Shown piece by piece: positions 8,732-17,979 of a stretch of 64,000 bases of DNA. The stretch spans positions 3,616,501-3,680,500 of the forward strand of contig CP051237.1 in the NCBI GenBank assembly GCA_017794825.1, in the 5' to 3' direction. Position 1 is the stretch's first letter; the number at the start of each line of letters is the position of its first letter. The stretch comes from Pararhizobium sp. GTDB taxonomy: Bacteria > Pseudomonadota > Alphaproteobacteria > Rhizobiales > Rhizobiaceae. The translations under genes and the position numbers were made by a program. The notes under the pieces were generated by a model. That model worked only from the letters and a program-made list of their open reading frames with translations. It was not told where the DNA came from and did no database searches.

Positions 8732-10190
8732 CCCCGACGAAGCTTCCGCATACCCGTCGGCAGGCGGCAGCCGACTCAAAACCCTGATTGCAGTCTGCTG
8801 CGGTCTGCTTTGCATCGCAGCGATCTGGACCGTATTCGAGCCTTCGCGCGCAGCAAAACTTGCAGGCGGCGCTCTCTTCGTGGTTTTCTGCGTCGTCTGC
8901 CAGTCATACTTCAGCTTGAGAGAACGGGCGTTGCTGGTGATCGCGGCGCTGGTGACGGCGATTGCGTTCTGGCACGCCGATGCGACCGGAATCCAGGACA
9001 TCATCGACGATCTGTCGCGCGCCGGCTATCTCGCCGCCTTCATGATGCTCATGACAAGCTTGCGCGCCGGCGCCAACACGTCGATCTCGGTTCTTACGAT
9101 CGGCGAGTACCTTACCAGCCAGCCGCCTGGCAGGCGCTATGTCGCGCTGCATATTGGCGGTCATTTCATGGGCGTACTCCTGAATTTCGGAGCGATCAGT
9201 CTTCTCGGCCCGCTGATCAAGCGCGGCGTGGAAGCCGCTTCCGTCAGAACGCCGCAATTGTCGGAAATTCGTCTTCGGCGGCAGATCAGCGCGCTGAGCC
9301 GCGGATTTTCCTGGTTCAACCTGTGGGCGCCGACGGCGATCGCCCAGGCCGTGGTCATCACCACCGTACCCGGAGCAAACGCTTCGCTCATAGCAATCTC
9401 CGGCATCCTGATGGCGATCGTTCTGCTCGGGGTCGGCTGGGGGGAAGATCGTCTGACCGGTCATCGGGCGCGCCAGAAACTGGTGCGCGAGGGCGTGCCG
9501 CTACCCGCCGTTCCGCCGCCCGATCCCCCTTATGCGGCGATTGGACGCTTCCTGGTCGTCAGCGCGACGCTGGTCGGGCTGGCATGGCTTATCAGGCTGG
9601 CAAGCGGCATACCGCTCGTCTCGGCTATCATGATTGCGGCGGTTCCCGTGTCTCTCGTCTGGCTGTTCATCCAGTATCTGGAGAATCCAGCGCATCCCTG
9701 GCCGGAATTTGCAAGTCGCGCGCGAGGCGTCTTCACGCAATCCATCCCGGCGGGCAGTCCGGAAGCCGCCACACTCGGGCTGGCGGGTTTCATCGGCATC
9801 CTCGGCGCTTCGCTTGTCGATCATTCGTGGCTTGCGGAGTCGACTTTCATGAACGGCGTCAACCCGCTGCTGGTGTACATCTCGGTCGCAGCCATCGTTC
9901 CGCTGGCGTCCTGTATAGGCCTGCCGCCGATGATGGCGGTGACGTTCGTCGGCGGTATCCTCGTCAACATGCCGGCGCTTGGTCTGCAGCCGTCCGTGCT
10001 CGGTCTGTCGCTGCTGATCGGCTGGGGTTTGAACCTGACCGGTTCTCCCTTCAGCGCCGCTTCACTAGTTCTCTACCGGGTGACCGGCATACCCGGGACG
10101 GTGCATTCCTGGCGCTGGAACGGCGTCTTCACGATCCTTTCCTGGATGGTCGCGTCGGTAGTCATAGTCATCGTCAACGCAGTCGTCTGA
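8709..10190 (+). CDS. Multi-pass inner-membrane protein coupled to ggt
   Basis: The 493-residue protein has about 11-12 hydrophobic segments over its whole length and no recognisable soluble domain. Distinctive stretches are LTIGEYLTSQPPGRRYVALHIGGHF in the first half and GIGLPPMMAVTFVGGILVNMP-like small-residue helices in the second, which resemble paired half-helices of ion or solute transporters. I do not recognise a named family; membership of the ion-transporter superfamily is possible. The 23-nt overlap with ggt suggests co-expression, so transport of a gamma-glutamyl substrate or product is a reasonable guess. The start at ATG 8709 is uncertain: a TTG at 8721 is also possible. Confidence 0.6.
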   Translation: MAAPLDTDPDEASAYPSAGGSRLKTLIAVCCGLLCIAAIWTVFEPSRAAKLAGGALFVVFCVVCQSYFSLRERALLVIAALVTAIAFWHADATGIQDIIDDLSRAGYLAAFMMLMTSLRAGANTSISVLTIGEYLTSQPPGRRYVALHIGGHFMGVLLNFGAISLLGPLIKRGVEAASVRTPQLSEIRLRRQISALSRGFSWFNLWAPTAIAQAVVITTVPGANASLIAISGILMAIVLLGVGWGEDRLTGHRARQKLVREGVPLPAVPPPDPPYAAIGRFLVVSATLVGLAWLIRLASGIPLVSAIMIAAVPVSLVWLFIQYLENPAHPWPEFASRARGVFTQSIPAGSPEAATLGLAGFIGILGASLVDHSWLAESTFMNGVNPLLVYISVAAIVPLASCIGLPPMMAVTFVGGILVNMPALGLQPSVLGLSLLIGWGLNLTGSPFSAASLVLYRVTGIPGTVHSWRWNGVFTILSWMVASVVIVIVNAVV

Positions 10191-10378
10191 TCGGGAATCG
10201 CCGCCGCATTTTCGGCTTTCGCCACAGCGCTACCAGGCTCAGTACGCGGAATTCAGGCATTTTCGTCAGTGTTTCAGTCGCGACGTCGCCATAAGCGCTC
10301 CGCATGGTTTGCAAATCAGGGAAAGTATGGCAGTCAGAAAGCTGGAAAACCCTGTATCTCCCCTATCGGAAGCCTTTG

Positions 10379-11491
10379 ATGTTCAAACTTGTTCGGAAGG
10401 AAACACCACTTTTAATTGGCGTCATTCTGGCGATCGTCTTTTATGGTCCGGCGTCGTTTCTGTTTGGCGACACATTCAGTCTGACGATCTTCCTGGTGCT
10501 CTTCGTGATGCTGTTCTGCGTGATGATGGCGATGTCCTTCGCAGCAGTGCGTCATGCGGATCATCTTGCCGATCTGCTTGGGGAACCGCTGGGCACGCTT
10601 ATCCTGACGATCGCGGTCATCACGATTGAGGTTGCCCTGATATCGTCGATCATGCTGAGCGGCGACGCCGCGCCCACGCTCGCCAGAGACACCATGATGG
10701 CGGTGCTCATGATCGTCATGAACGGCGTCGTCGGGGTGGTGCTTCTCGTGGGCGGATTTCATCATCGCGAGCAGGAGTTCAACCTTCGCGGCGCCAACGC
10801 GTTTCTGACCGTGCTGGTGACGCTTGCGACGATGTCGTTGATCCTGCCGAAGTTCACGGTTTCGACTGCCGACGCCAGCCTGAACACCACTCAGTCGATG
10901 CTTTTCGCCGTTATCACCATCGTGCTTTACGCCACCTTTTTGGCCATGCAGACGCGACGTCATCGCTCCTTTTTCATCCAGCCGCTTGCCGAAAACGCTT
11001 CCGGGACCGAAGCCAAGCACCATTCACATGGCGAAGCGAACTCGGTCTGGTTTCATGCGATTCTGCTGATTGGCATTCTCGTGCCGATCGTGCTTCTGTC
11101 GAAAAAAATGGCGCTTCTCGCCAATTTTGCGGTGGGTACATGGGAGTTGCCGGCCGCCCTCGGAGGCGTGCTAATCGCCAGTCTCGTTCTGGCGCCGGAA
11201 GCGCTGGCGGCGTTTCATTCGGCGCGTGAGAACTATCTCCAGCGCGCCGTGAATATCTGTCTCGGATCGGCGCTCGCGACGATCGGGCTGACGGTTCCAG
11301 CCGCGCTTGCGATATCGGTTTTCATCAACCAGCCCATTCAACTGGGCGTCACCAACACCGATCTTACCCTGCTTTTGCTCACCATGTTCGTCAGCGCGCT
11401 GACTTTTGGAGGCGGAAGGACCAACATGTTGCAGGGGGCCGTTCATCTCGTGATCTTTGTCGTCTACGTCGTTTTGATCTTCGACCCCTGA
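10379..11491 (+). CDS. chaA: Calcium/proton antiporter ChaA
   Basis: The 370-residue polytopic membrane protein belongs to the CaCA (Ca2+/cation antiporter) superfamily. ATG 10379 is preceded by GGAAG 7 nt upstream, and the resulting length matches ChaA of about 366 residues. The first alpha-repeat is visible as ITIEVALISSIMLSGDAAPTLARDTMMAVLMIVMNGVVGVVLLVGG (broken here only by a loop) with the family HHREQEF motif after it. The second repeat contains LVLAPEALAAFHSARENYLQRAVN. It expels Ca2+ or Na+/K+ from the cytoplasm using the proton gradient. The gene stands alone, with about 190 nt upstream and 230 nt downstream of non-coding sequence. Confidence 0.9.
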   Translation: MFKLVRKETPLLIGVILAIVFYGPASFLFGDTFSLTIFLVLFVMLFCVMMAMSFAAVRHADHLADLLGEPLGTLILTIAVITIEVALISSIMLSGDAAPTLARDTMMAVLMIVMNGVVGVVLLVGGFHHREQEFNLRGANAFLTVLVTLATMSLILPKFTVSTADASLNTTQSMLFAVITIVLYATFLAMQTRRHRSFFIQPLAENASGTEAKHHSHGEANSVWFHAILLIGILVPIVLLSKKMALLANFAVGTWELPAALGGVLIASLVLAPEALAAFHSARENYLQRAVNICLGSALATIGLTVPAALAISVFINQPIQLGVTNTDLTLLLLTMFVSALTFGGGRTNMLQGAVHLVIFVVYVVLIFDP

Positions 11492-11722
11492 TACTGGCTT
11501 GAGAAACTGTGGAACGATATGGCGGCATGGTTGCAGACGGATCGATTTCCCGTCATCGGGTGCTTCCATAGAAATGCGAAACGCTCTAATGGTTGCGTGG
11601 AAGCCGACAACTGTCGGACATGCGTCTCAACGGCTGTAAATTCAGTTTACCGGATCGGTTGGGACCATGGGAAATCAGGGTAAGGCCGTCTGTCGACAGG
11701 CGGTAAAGGGGAGATTGATATT

Positions 11723-12292
11723 GTGCTTAACGTAAACATATTGAGAGCTGGCTTCGTGTTTCTGATTGCGGCGACTGTTACGCCGCTTGCAACCGCGCAT
11801 GCCCGCGACGAAATCCTGCTGGCGCAGGCCACCACGAACAAGACGCCCAGAACCGGGCAGGAAGCGCCGGCTGCAACCGGCGGCAACTGGATCGTGAATT
11901 GCACCGGAAGCGGCGCCTCTACGGAAATGCGTTGCGAGATGTTCCAGCAGGTGCTTCTGAAGGACACCAATCAGCGGCTTCTGCGTTTCACGATTCTGCC
12001 GCAACCGAATTCCGACCAGGACCTCATCAGCCTGGCGATGCCGCACGGCCTGGTGCTTCAGAACCCGCTGCGGCTGCAGGTCGACGACAACCAGCCGATC
12101 CAGTTGCCCTATACGCACAGCGACGGTTCCGGGGTGTATGCAAACGCCGTCCTCAAGCCTGAGTGGCTTGACTCTTTCAGAAAAGGCAACGAGCTCAAGG
12201 TCATATTCGACACGGTCGAAGGCAAGACCATCACGGTCAATCTGTCTCTGCAGGGCTTTACTTCCGCCAGCCAGAAATATGCGTCGTTCTGA
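11723..12292 (+). CDS. Invasion-associated locus B (IalB) family periplasmic protein
   Basis: The 189-residue protein starts at GTG 11723 (GGGGAG about 10 nt upstream). It has a signal peptide (LRAGFVFLIAATVTPLATAHA) and then a low-complexity linker ending near residue 50. The mature domain begins with the characteristic W-x-V-x-C (NWIVNCTGSGA) and contains the second conserved Cys in MRCEMFQ. The phrase LISLAMPHGLVLQNPLRLQVDD is typical of the IalB family. Members are periplasmic proteins widespread in Rhizobiales and linked in Bartonella to erythrocyte invasion; in environmental species the role is undefined. Monocistronic. Confidence 0.88.
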   Translation: MLNVNILRAGFVFLIAATVTPLATAHARDEILLAQATTNKTPRTGQEAPAATGGNWIVNCTGSGASTEMRCEMFQQVLLKDTNQRLLRFTILPQPNSDQDLISLAMPHGLVLQNPLRLQVDDNQPIQLPYTHSDGSGVYANAVLKPEWLDSFRKGNELKVIFDTVEGKTITVNLSLQGFTSASQKYASF

Positions 12293-12401
12293 TCGCGCCT
12301 GAAAGACGCGCCGCAGGTTGTCCTGCATTCCGATTTCGACCAAGCTGGCGGGCAGTCCGGCGACTTGAAAGTCGCCGACGACGCCGAAGGAGGTTGTCAC
12401 A

Positions 12402-13142
12402 ATGCTCAATATCGCAGTTGACAGCGGGAAGAACGTCATTGTCGCCGAACCGCAGGGTTCGCTGACTGCAGAAGACTTCGAAGGGCTTTCCGCACGCATC
12501 GATAAATTTATCAATGAGAAGGACACTGTCCCTGCGCTGGTCTTGAACGCGAAAGAATTTCCAAGCTGGAAGGATCTGGATTCCCTGATGGCGCATCTCA
12601 AACTCGTGCGCGAGCACGAAAAGATCGTGCCGAAAGTGGCGATCGTCAGCGACAGCACGGTTCTTTCCGTCATGCCTTCCATCGTCAATCATTTCGTCGG
12701 CGCGCGTATTCGACATTTCAGGAGCGATTCCCTGAAGGAGGCCCTCGACTGGGCCTCCGAAACCGATCCGCCGGGACATTCCTTTCGGCTTATGGAGGGC
12801 ATGCCCGACGATGTGGTCGCCTGCGAAGTCGTCGGCAAACTGACCTCGAAGGACTATCTCGATTTCATGTATCCCCTGATCGCGGAGAAACTGAAAAAGC
12901 ATGATCGGCTGAAGTTCCTGGTGGTCATGGACGAGGATTTCGAAGGCGCGACGGCTTCGGCCATCTGGGACGATACGCGACTTGGGTTCAACCATTTGCA
13001 CTCCTTTTCGAAGATCGCCCTGGTGACGGATATCGGATGGCTGCGCAACAGCGCCAGACTGTTTGCTCCGCTGATATCGGCGCAGGTTCATCTCTTCGAG
13101 CGCCGGGATCTCGATGGGGCAATTGCCTGGGTCAAGGCGTAG
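12402..13142 (+). CDS. Tandem SpoIIAA-like domain protein
   Basis: The 246-residue cytoplasmic protein is made of two related halves of about 120 residues. Each half shows the SpoIIAA-like (STAS-related) layout: a beta-strand start (NVIVAEPQGSLTAEDFEGL; DDVVACEVVGKLTSKDYLDF), a lysine-rich helix, VKVAIVSD- or SKIALVTD-type strands and a closing helix ending in ALDWASE or AIAWVKA. Single-domain relatives are common in marine and soil proteobacteria and are thought to bind small lipophilic molecules. The duplication within one chain is the notable part. GGAGG precedes the ATG. No partner gene is adjacent. Confidence 0.75.
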   Translation: MLNIAVDSGKNVIVAEPQGSLTAEDFEGLSARIDKFINEKDTVPALVLNAKEFPSWKDLDSLMAHLKLVREHEKIVPKVAIVSDSTVLSVMPSIVNHFVGARIRHFRSDSLKEALDWASETDPPGHSFRLMEGMPDDVVACEVVGKLTSKDYLDFMYPLIAEKLKKHDRLKFLVVMDEDFEGATASAIWDDTRLGFNHLHSFSKIALVTDIGWLRNSARLFAPLISAQVHLFERRDLDGAIAWVKA

Positions 13143-13312
13143 ACAACGGCAATCCGGCGGGCGGGCGCCGACAGTCGGCCCGGGCGGGTGACACTAAAGA
13201 TCGCCTCCGGCTGTTGAGAAACTGTCACAAACATCGGATAGGAGACGTTCTTTCGCTCCTTTCCGTAATCCGCCGATAGCGGGTTTGATACACTTGTCTC
13301 CCTGGTTCCATC

Positions 13313-14515
13313 ATGACCGATCAAGCCAATGCCGGAGCGGACGGCTCCGTTTCGCAAACATTCGATATCACCGGCGCGCGCGCTCTGATCGAAGGTCGTT
13401 TCGAAGAAATTGTCGTTCGCGTCGAGGCTGGGCGCATCGCCGAAATCTCCGGATCGGAAGGCGCAGGCAATCGCGCGCGGCTGGACGGTCGAGGCCTGTT
13501 GCTGCTGCCCGGCATCGTCGATATTCATGGCGACGCTTTCGAGCGATCCCTCATGCCTCGTCCCGGCGTGCGGTTTCCGCCGGCGTTGGCGTTTGATGAA
13601 GCGGATCGACTGATGGCGGGATTCGGGATCACGACGGCGATGCACGGCGTGACGTATTCCTGGGAGCCCGGTCTGCGGGGAAGAGACACTTTCCTCGCGC
13701 TCGCCGAAACATTGCGCGCACGGCGCAGTCGCCTGCGGTGTGATACGCATATGCATCTGCGCTTTGAGGTGCAGAACCATGACGGTCTGGAAGATGTGGC
13801 GCCGCTGATCGCTGACGGCTCGATTGGCGTCGTGGCATTCAACAATCATCTCGCCGACACGCGACGTGACCTGGAAATCCCCGAGAAACTTGCCCGCCAC
13901 GCTGGGCGCACGGGATTGTCGGTGGAAGCGTTTCGCGAGCTGGTGGACAGGATTGCGCAAAGCGACGCCGAGACGCAGGCGACGATTGAGACGCTTGCCA
14001 GCATGGCGAACGCCGCTGGCGTTCCGCTGCTCAGTCACGATGATCCTGATACTGAGACGCGGGCCCGATACCGGAGGCTTGGCGCGCACACCGCTGAGTT
14101 TCCGCTTTCAGGCGCCGTCGCCGCCGACGCCCGGGCGCATGGAGAGCACGTTGTGATGGGCGGCCCGAATGTGCTGCGCGGCGGAAGCCACAAATCCGGG
14201 AACCCGTCGGCAGCCGACCTCGTCGCGGACGAACTGTGCAGCGTGCTCTCGTCCGACTACTACTATCCGGCGCCTCTGCACGCCGCCTTCCGTCTTGCTG
14301 GCGACGGAATCTTGCCGCTGGAACGCGCCTGGAACCTCGTCTCGGCCAACCCCGCCGATGCGCTGCGGATGGCGGATCGCGGCCGGATCGAAACCGGTCG
14401 CCGCGCCGACCTCTTGCTCGTCGATCAGGGACCGGACAGGGACAATTTTCCCGACGTTGTCGCGACGTTTGTCGATGGGCGTCAGGTCTTTCGATCCGAC
14501 ATGAGACTATCTTGA
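13313..14515 (+). CDS. phnM: PhnM-like phosphonate metabolism amidohydrolase
   Basis: The 400-residue amidohydrolase resembles PhnM, which removes pyrophosphate from alpha-D-ribose 1-methylphosphonate 5-triphosphate. Supporting motifs are PGIVDIHGDAFERSLMPRPGVRFP near residues 65-90, DTHMHLRFEV, SHDDPD, GGPNVLRGGSHKSGN and the C-terminal NPADALRMADRGRIETGRRADLLLVD. In classic PhnM the first metal motif reads D-x-H-T-D; here it is D-I-H-G-D, so this is a divergent subgroup. No phnGHIJKL or other phosphonate gene lies within the window, so its substrate may differ. ATG 13313 starts the protein; the downstream gene is convergent, with a strong inverted repeat between. Confidence 0.75.
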   Translation: MTDQANAGADGSVSQTFDITGARALIEGRFEEIVVRVEAGRIAEISGSEGAGNRARLDGRGLLLLPGIVDIHGDAFERSLMPRPGVRFPPALAFDEADRLMAGFGITTAMHGVTYSWEPGLRGRDTFLALAETLRARRSRLRCDTHMHLRFEVQNHDGLEDVAPLIADGSIGVVAFNNHLADTRRDLEIPEKLARHAGRTGLSVEAFRELVDRIAQSDAETQATIETLASMANAAGVPLLSHDDPDTETRARYRRLGAHTAEFPLSGAVAADARAHGEHVVMGGPNVLRGGSHKSGNPSAADLVADELCSVLSSDYYYPAPLHAAFRLAGDGILPLERAWNLVSANPADALRMADRGRIETGRRADLLLVDQGPDRDNFPDVVATFVDGRQVFRSDMRLS

Positions 14516-14522
14516 CGACACG

Positions 14523-14542
14523 AACCCTCGAACTCGAGGGTT
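14523..14542. terminator. Inverted repeat between phnM-like and PuuB-like genes
   Basis: Arms AACCCTCGA and TCGAGGGTT are perfectly complementary around AC, with further CGAC/GTCG complementarity outside. It fills the 34-nt convergent gap and is well placed as a bidirectional terminator, though it lacks a U-run. Confidence 0.4.
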
Positions 14543-14549
14543 GTCGGCG

Positions 14550-15851
14550 TCAGATCCTGTCGCGGATGCTGTAGTAGAGCATGGCGAGCACCAGCAGCGG
14601 TTGGCGCAGGCCGGTTCCTCCGGGGAACGGCGCATTGGGAATGGACTCCATGAGGTCGAACCGCCTCGTTGATCCGTTGATCGCTTCGGCCAGCAGTTTG
14701 CCGCACAGCGTCGCCATGCCGATACCGTGTCCGGAATAGCCTGACGCCGACATTATGTTCGGTTCCACCTGGGTGAGATGCGGCAAGCGATTGAATGTGA
14801 TGCCCAGAGTCCCGCCCCAGCCATAATCGATGCGCACATCCTCCAGCTGCGGATAGACCCTGAGCATGTATCGGCGGACATAGGATTTGATGTCGCTGGG
14901 AAAGCGGTAGCCATAGGTCTCGCCGCCCCCGAAAATCAGTCTGTTGTCGGTCGACAGCCGGAAATAGTTGATGACGTTCCTGGAATCAGCGACCGCTGCG
15001 TTGTTGGCGATCAGCGATTGTGCCAGCTGCGCATCGAGCGGTTCCGTTGCGATAATGTAGTTGTTGATCGGCAGCACCCGGGCCGACACGGCCTCTTCGA
15101 GTTCGCCGATATAGCCGTTGCAGGCATAGACGAGGTGATTGGCTTTCACCGACGCCTTTTCCGTCGTGATCGTGGGTTTCGGACCGTTTTCGACCGCGAT
15201 GACACGGCTGTTCTCGTAGAGGCGTACGCCGGCGTTTCTGGCGGCTCGCGCGAGACCGAGCGCAAAGTTCAGCGGATGCAGGTGCCCTGCGCCGGAATCC
15301 AGAACGCCGCCATGATAGGCGTCCGTCTGCATGATTTCGCCGAGCTCCGACTTGTCGATGAAGCGGATCTGCTCGTAGTCGTATTCGTTCTGAAGTTTTT
15401 CGGCGTAAGCCCTGCTGGATTCGACGAAACGCTGACGGTGATCGACATACATGATGCCGCTGCGATAGCCGCATTCTATTTTGTGGTCGGCGATGAGCTT
15501 GTGGACGAGCGCTTTGGATTCCTCGCCGAGCCGCCAGAGCGCCTGCGCCTTTTCCACGCCAAACATCGTTTCCAGTTGATCCTGGCCGACACGCTGTCCT
15601 GAACCCAGTTGACCGCCATTGCGACCGGACGCTCCCCAGCCGACGCGGTTCGCCTCCAGAAGGATCACGTCCAGGCCCGCCTGGGCAAGGTGAAGCGCCG
15701 CCGACAGGCCGGTATAACCGCCGCCTATGATGCAGACGTCGCATTGCTCGTTCTGTTCAAGTTCGGGCAGATCCGGCGTGGCGCGGGCCGTTGCGTGATA
15801 GTAGCTGTCCGGGTAGGCGCCCGGGACGTCGTTTTCGGAAAGTAGGTCCAA
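14550..15851 (-). CDS. FAD-dependent amine oxidoreductase, gamma-glutamylputrescine oxidase-like
   Basis: The 433-residue DAO-type flavoenzyme has a Rossmann dinucleotide site CDVCIIGGGYTGLSAALHLAQ, the loop GWGASGRNGGQLGSGQR and a C-terminal FAD contact SASGYSGHGIGMATLCGKL. The opening SENDVPGAYPDSYYHATA is typical of PuuB and related gamma-glutamylputrescine or polyamine oxidases. I chose TTG 15851 because AGGA lies 5 nt before it and it matches the family's N-terminus; an ATG at 15890 would add 13 residues with a weaker ribosome site. No other puu genes flank it, so the exact amine substrate is open. Confidence 0.75.
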   Translation of the reverse strand: MDLLSENDVPGAYPDSYYHATARATPDLPELEQNEQCDVCIIGGGYTGLSAALHLAQAGLDVILLEANRVGWGASGRNGGQLGSGQRVGQDQLETMFGVEKAQALWRLGEESKALVHKLIADHKIECGYRSGIMYVDHRQRFVESSRAYAEKLQNEYDYEQIRFIDKSELGEIMQTDAYHGGVLDSGAGHLHPLNFALGLARAARNAGVRLYENSRVIAVENGPKPTITTEKASVKANHLVYACNGYIGELEEAVSARVLPINNYIIATEPLDAQLAQSLIANNAAVADSRNVINYFRLSTDNRLIFGGGETYGYRFPSDIKSYVRRYMLRVYPQLEDVRIDYGWGGTLGITFNRLPHLTQVEPNIMSASGYSGHGIGMATLCGKLLAEAINGSTRRFDLMESIPNAPFPGGTGLRQPLLVLAMLYYSIRDRI

Positions 15852-15988
15852 TTTCTTCCTTTCGTATCGAACGGTCGGTGAGATTACCATTCATACACCA
15901 TCAGACTGCTTGGGGTCATCATCAGCGAATAGTGGTGTAATCGGGAAGCAGGTCGACGGTATGGCTTTACTTTCGTCAAGCGACATGG

Positions 15989-16008
15989 AACATACTACTC
16001 AGTATGTT
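15989..16008. promoter_or_regulatory. Operator-like inverted repeat upstream of SDR operon
   Basis: AACATACT and AGTATGTT form a perfect 8-bp inverted repeat with a 4-nt spacer, ending 17 nt before the start codon of the SDR gene. The size and spacing suit a dimeric TetR-type repressor that would block the promoter or leader of the 16.0-18.8 kb operon. No regulator gene is adjacent. Confidence 0.5.
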
Positions 16009-16025
16009 GCATGAGGGAGGATGTC

Positions 16026-16856
16026 ATGGACTATCTGCATGATCTGTTTTCGGTCGCAGGCAAGAAAGCTCTGGTGACCGGCGGCGCGACGGGTATCGGC
16101 CGCATGGTCGCGACGGCGCTTGTGAAAGGCGGCGCTTCGGTCATGATTGCTTCGCGCAAGGCCGAGGCCTGCGAGGCGGTCGCAAGCGAACTCAACGCCA
16201 TGGACGCTCCCGGATCGGCTGAAGGCTTTGCCGGAGACGTCGGAACGGAAGAGGGGATTCTGGCCCTGGCCGACGCTGTGCGATCGCGGACGGACGCCCT
16301 CGACATTCTCGTCAACAATGCGGGCACGACCTGGGGCGAACCTCTCGACTCCTTTCCGCATCGCGCCTGGGGCCGCGTCCTGGGCGTCAATGTTGCGGGT
16401 CTCTTCACCCTGACGCGGGAACTTCTTCCCCTGCTCGAAAAGGCAGGAAGCGATGACGACCCTGCGCGCGTGATCAACCTCGGTTCCGTGATGGGATCGC
16501 AACCGATCGCCGAAGGCGCCTACTCATACGCCGCGTCGAAAGCCGCCGTGCATCATCTCACGCGTATCCTTGCAGGCGAACTCGCGGGGCGGCGCATCAC
16601 CGTCAATGCGTTTGCGCCCGGCCCGTTCCAGAGCAACATGACGGCGTTCGCCACCGGGACTGACAAGCAGGTGGATATCGTCTCTCAAGGCGTTCCTATC
16701 GGACGGATCGGGTCTCCCGACGACATCGGCGCGGCGACGCTGTTCCTCTGCAGCAAGGGCGGTTCGTTCATCACCGGAGCGATCCTGCCGATAGACGGAG
16801 GTCTTTCCGCGCATCACACACAGGGTCTTTTTGCTGCAGCCGCCCATAGCGGCTGA
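16026..16856 (+). CDS. Short-chain dehydrogenase/reductase
   Basis: This 276-residue NAD(P)-dependent oxidoreductase is a classical SDR. It has the cofactor loop TGGATGIG, NNAG, the catalytic Ser in LGSVMGS and the Y-x-x-x-K pair in YSYAASKAAV. ATG 16026 follows GGGAGG by 5 nt; a nearby ATG at 16011 overlaps that Shine-Dalgarno site and is rejected. It heads an operon with an APH-like kinase and a second SDR, under the 15989-16008 inverted repeat. The grouping resembles lipid or acyl-CoA catabolic clusters, but the substrate cannot be read from sequence. Confidence 0.85.
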   Translation: MDYLHDLFSVAGKKALVTGGATGIGRMVATALVKGGASVMIASRKAEACEAVASELNAMDAPGSAEGFAGDVGTEEGILALADAVRSRTDALDILVNNAGTTWGEPLDSFPHRAWGRVLGVNVAGLFTLTRELLPLLEKAGSDDDPARVINLGSVMGSQPIAEGAYSYAASKAAVHHLTRILAGELAGRRITVNAFAPGPFQSNMTAFATGTDKQVDIVSQGVPIGRIGSPDDIGAATLFLCSKGGSFITGAILPIDGGLSAHHTQGLFAAAAHSG

Positions 16857-16946
16857 CGGATTTTTTCCGTAGCGGTATCAAGGCGTATAGAGCATCCTGC
16901 CTTTTACAGGTGGTGTCTCCAAAGCGCGGATTTGGGAGGATTGCGC

Positions 16947-17978
16947 ATGACAAAGACAAACGACCTTGCTCTCGAGCTTCTGGGTTCGGAACTCGAGGCC
17001 GGCGTTCCCGGCTTTTCGGGTCTGAAGGAAATCGAGAAGTTCAACACGGGGCAATCCAATCCGACCTATCTGCTGGCGGCGGATAGCGGCAAGTATGTAT
17101 TGCGGGCGAAACCTCCCGGCATGTTGCTCAAATCGGCGCATCAGGTGGACAGGGAGTTCCGTGTGATGAAGGCGCTCAAGAGCAGCGGCGTGCCAGTGCC
17201 GGAGATGTTCTACCTGTCGGAAGAAGATTCCTCCATCGGCCGGATGTTCTTCGTCATGAATTACCTTGAAGGCAGGATCTTCTGGCAGCCCGACTTGCCA
17301 GAAGTCGACGCAGCGGATCGACATCCGATCTACGACGCGATGAACGCCGCGCTGGCGGCGTTGCACGACGTCGATGTGGACGCTGCAGGCTTGCGCGATT
17401 TCGGCAAGCCGGGCAGTTACTTCGAACGTCAACTCGATCGCTGGACGAAGCAATACAGGGCGAGCGAAACCGAACCCGTCGAGAACATGAACGTGCTGAT
17501 CGAGTGGCTAGAACGCCATCTACCGGCAGACGACGGACAGGTTTCGCTGGTGCACGGAGACTACCGGATCGACAATATGATCTTCGATGCCGCAGATCCG
17601 AGAATACTGGCCATTCTGGACTGGGAGTTGTCGACCCTTGGTCATCCCCTGGCTGATCTGGCCTATCAATGCATGCAGTGGCGCCTGCCGCACAAGAGCG
17701 GATTTCGTGGTCTTGGCGGCATCGACCGGACTGCAATCGGCCTTCCGACAGAAAGGGAGTATGTCGACGCCTATTGCAGACGGCGCAGTATCGGCGAAAT
17801 CAACAATTGGCCGTTCTATCTGGCGTTCTCGTTCTTCCGCCTCGGCGCCATTCTGCAGGGCGTGCTGAAACGGGCTCTGGACGGGAATGCTTCAAATCCG
17901 GAGCGCGCGAAGCAGATGGGAACGGCGGTGCCGGTCCTGGCTGCGATGGCGGTGGACATCACACGGGAGGGAGACTGA
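16947..17978 (+). CDS. APH-like phosphotransferase family protein
   Basis: The 343-residue protein belongs to the aminoglycoside/choline-kinase-like fold, in the branch related to the kinase domain of ACAD10/11. The N-lobe contains GQSNPTYLL and KYVLRAKPPG with the ATP-binding lysine region. The catalytic loop is HGDYRIDNMIFD and the metal site is ILDWELSTLGHPLADLAY. ATG 16947 has GGGAGG 7 nt upstream. In mammals, ACAD10/11 kinase domains act on hydroxy-fatty acids before dehydration. Placement between two SDR genes supports a similar hydroxyacyl substrate here rather than antibiotic resistance. Confidence 0.8.
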   Translation: MTKTNDLALELLGSELEAGVPGFSGLKEIEKFNTGQSNPTYLLAADSGKYVLRAKPPGMLLKSAHQVDREFRVMKALKSSGVPVPEMFYLSEEDSSIGRMFFVMNYLEGRIFWQPDLPEVDAADRHPIYDAMNAALAALHDVDVDAAGLRDFGKPGSYFERQLDRWTKQYRASETEPVENMNVLIEWLERHLPADDGQVSLVHGDYRIDNMIFDAADPRILAILDWELSTLGHPLADLAYQCMQWRLPHKSGFRGLGGIDRTAIGLPTEREYVDAYCRRRSIGEINNWPFYLAFSFFRLGAILQGVLKRALDGNASNPERAKQMGTAVPVLAAMAVDITREGD

Positions 17979-17979
17979 C

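Noticed and set aside
13167..13179. GCCGAC-A-GTCGGC as terminator of the SpoIIAA-like gene
   Set aside because: The single-base loop cannot form a stable hairpin and no U-run follows; it sits in generally GC-rich sequence.
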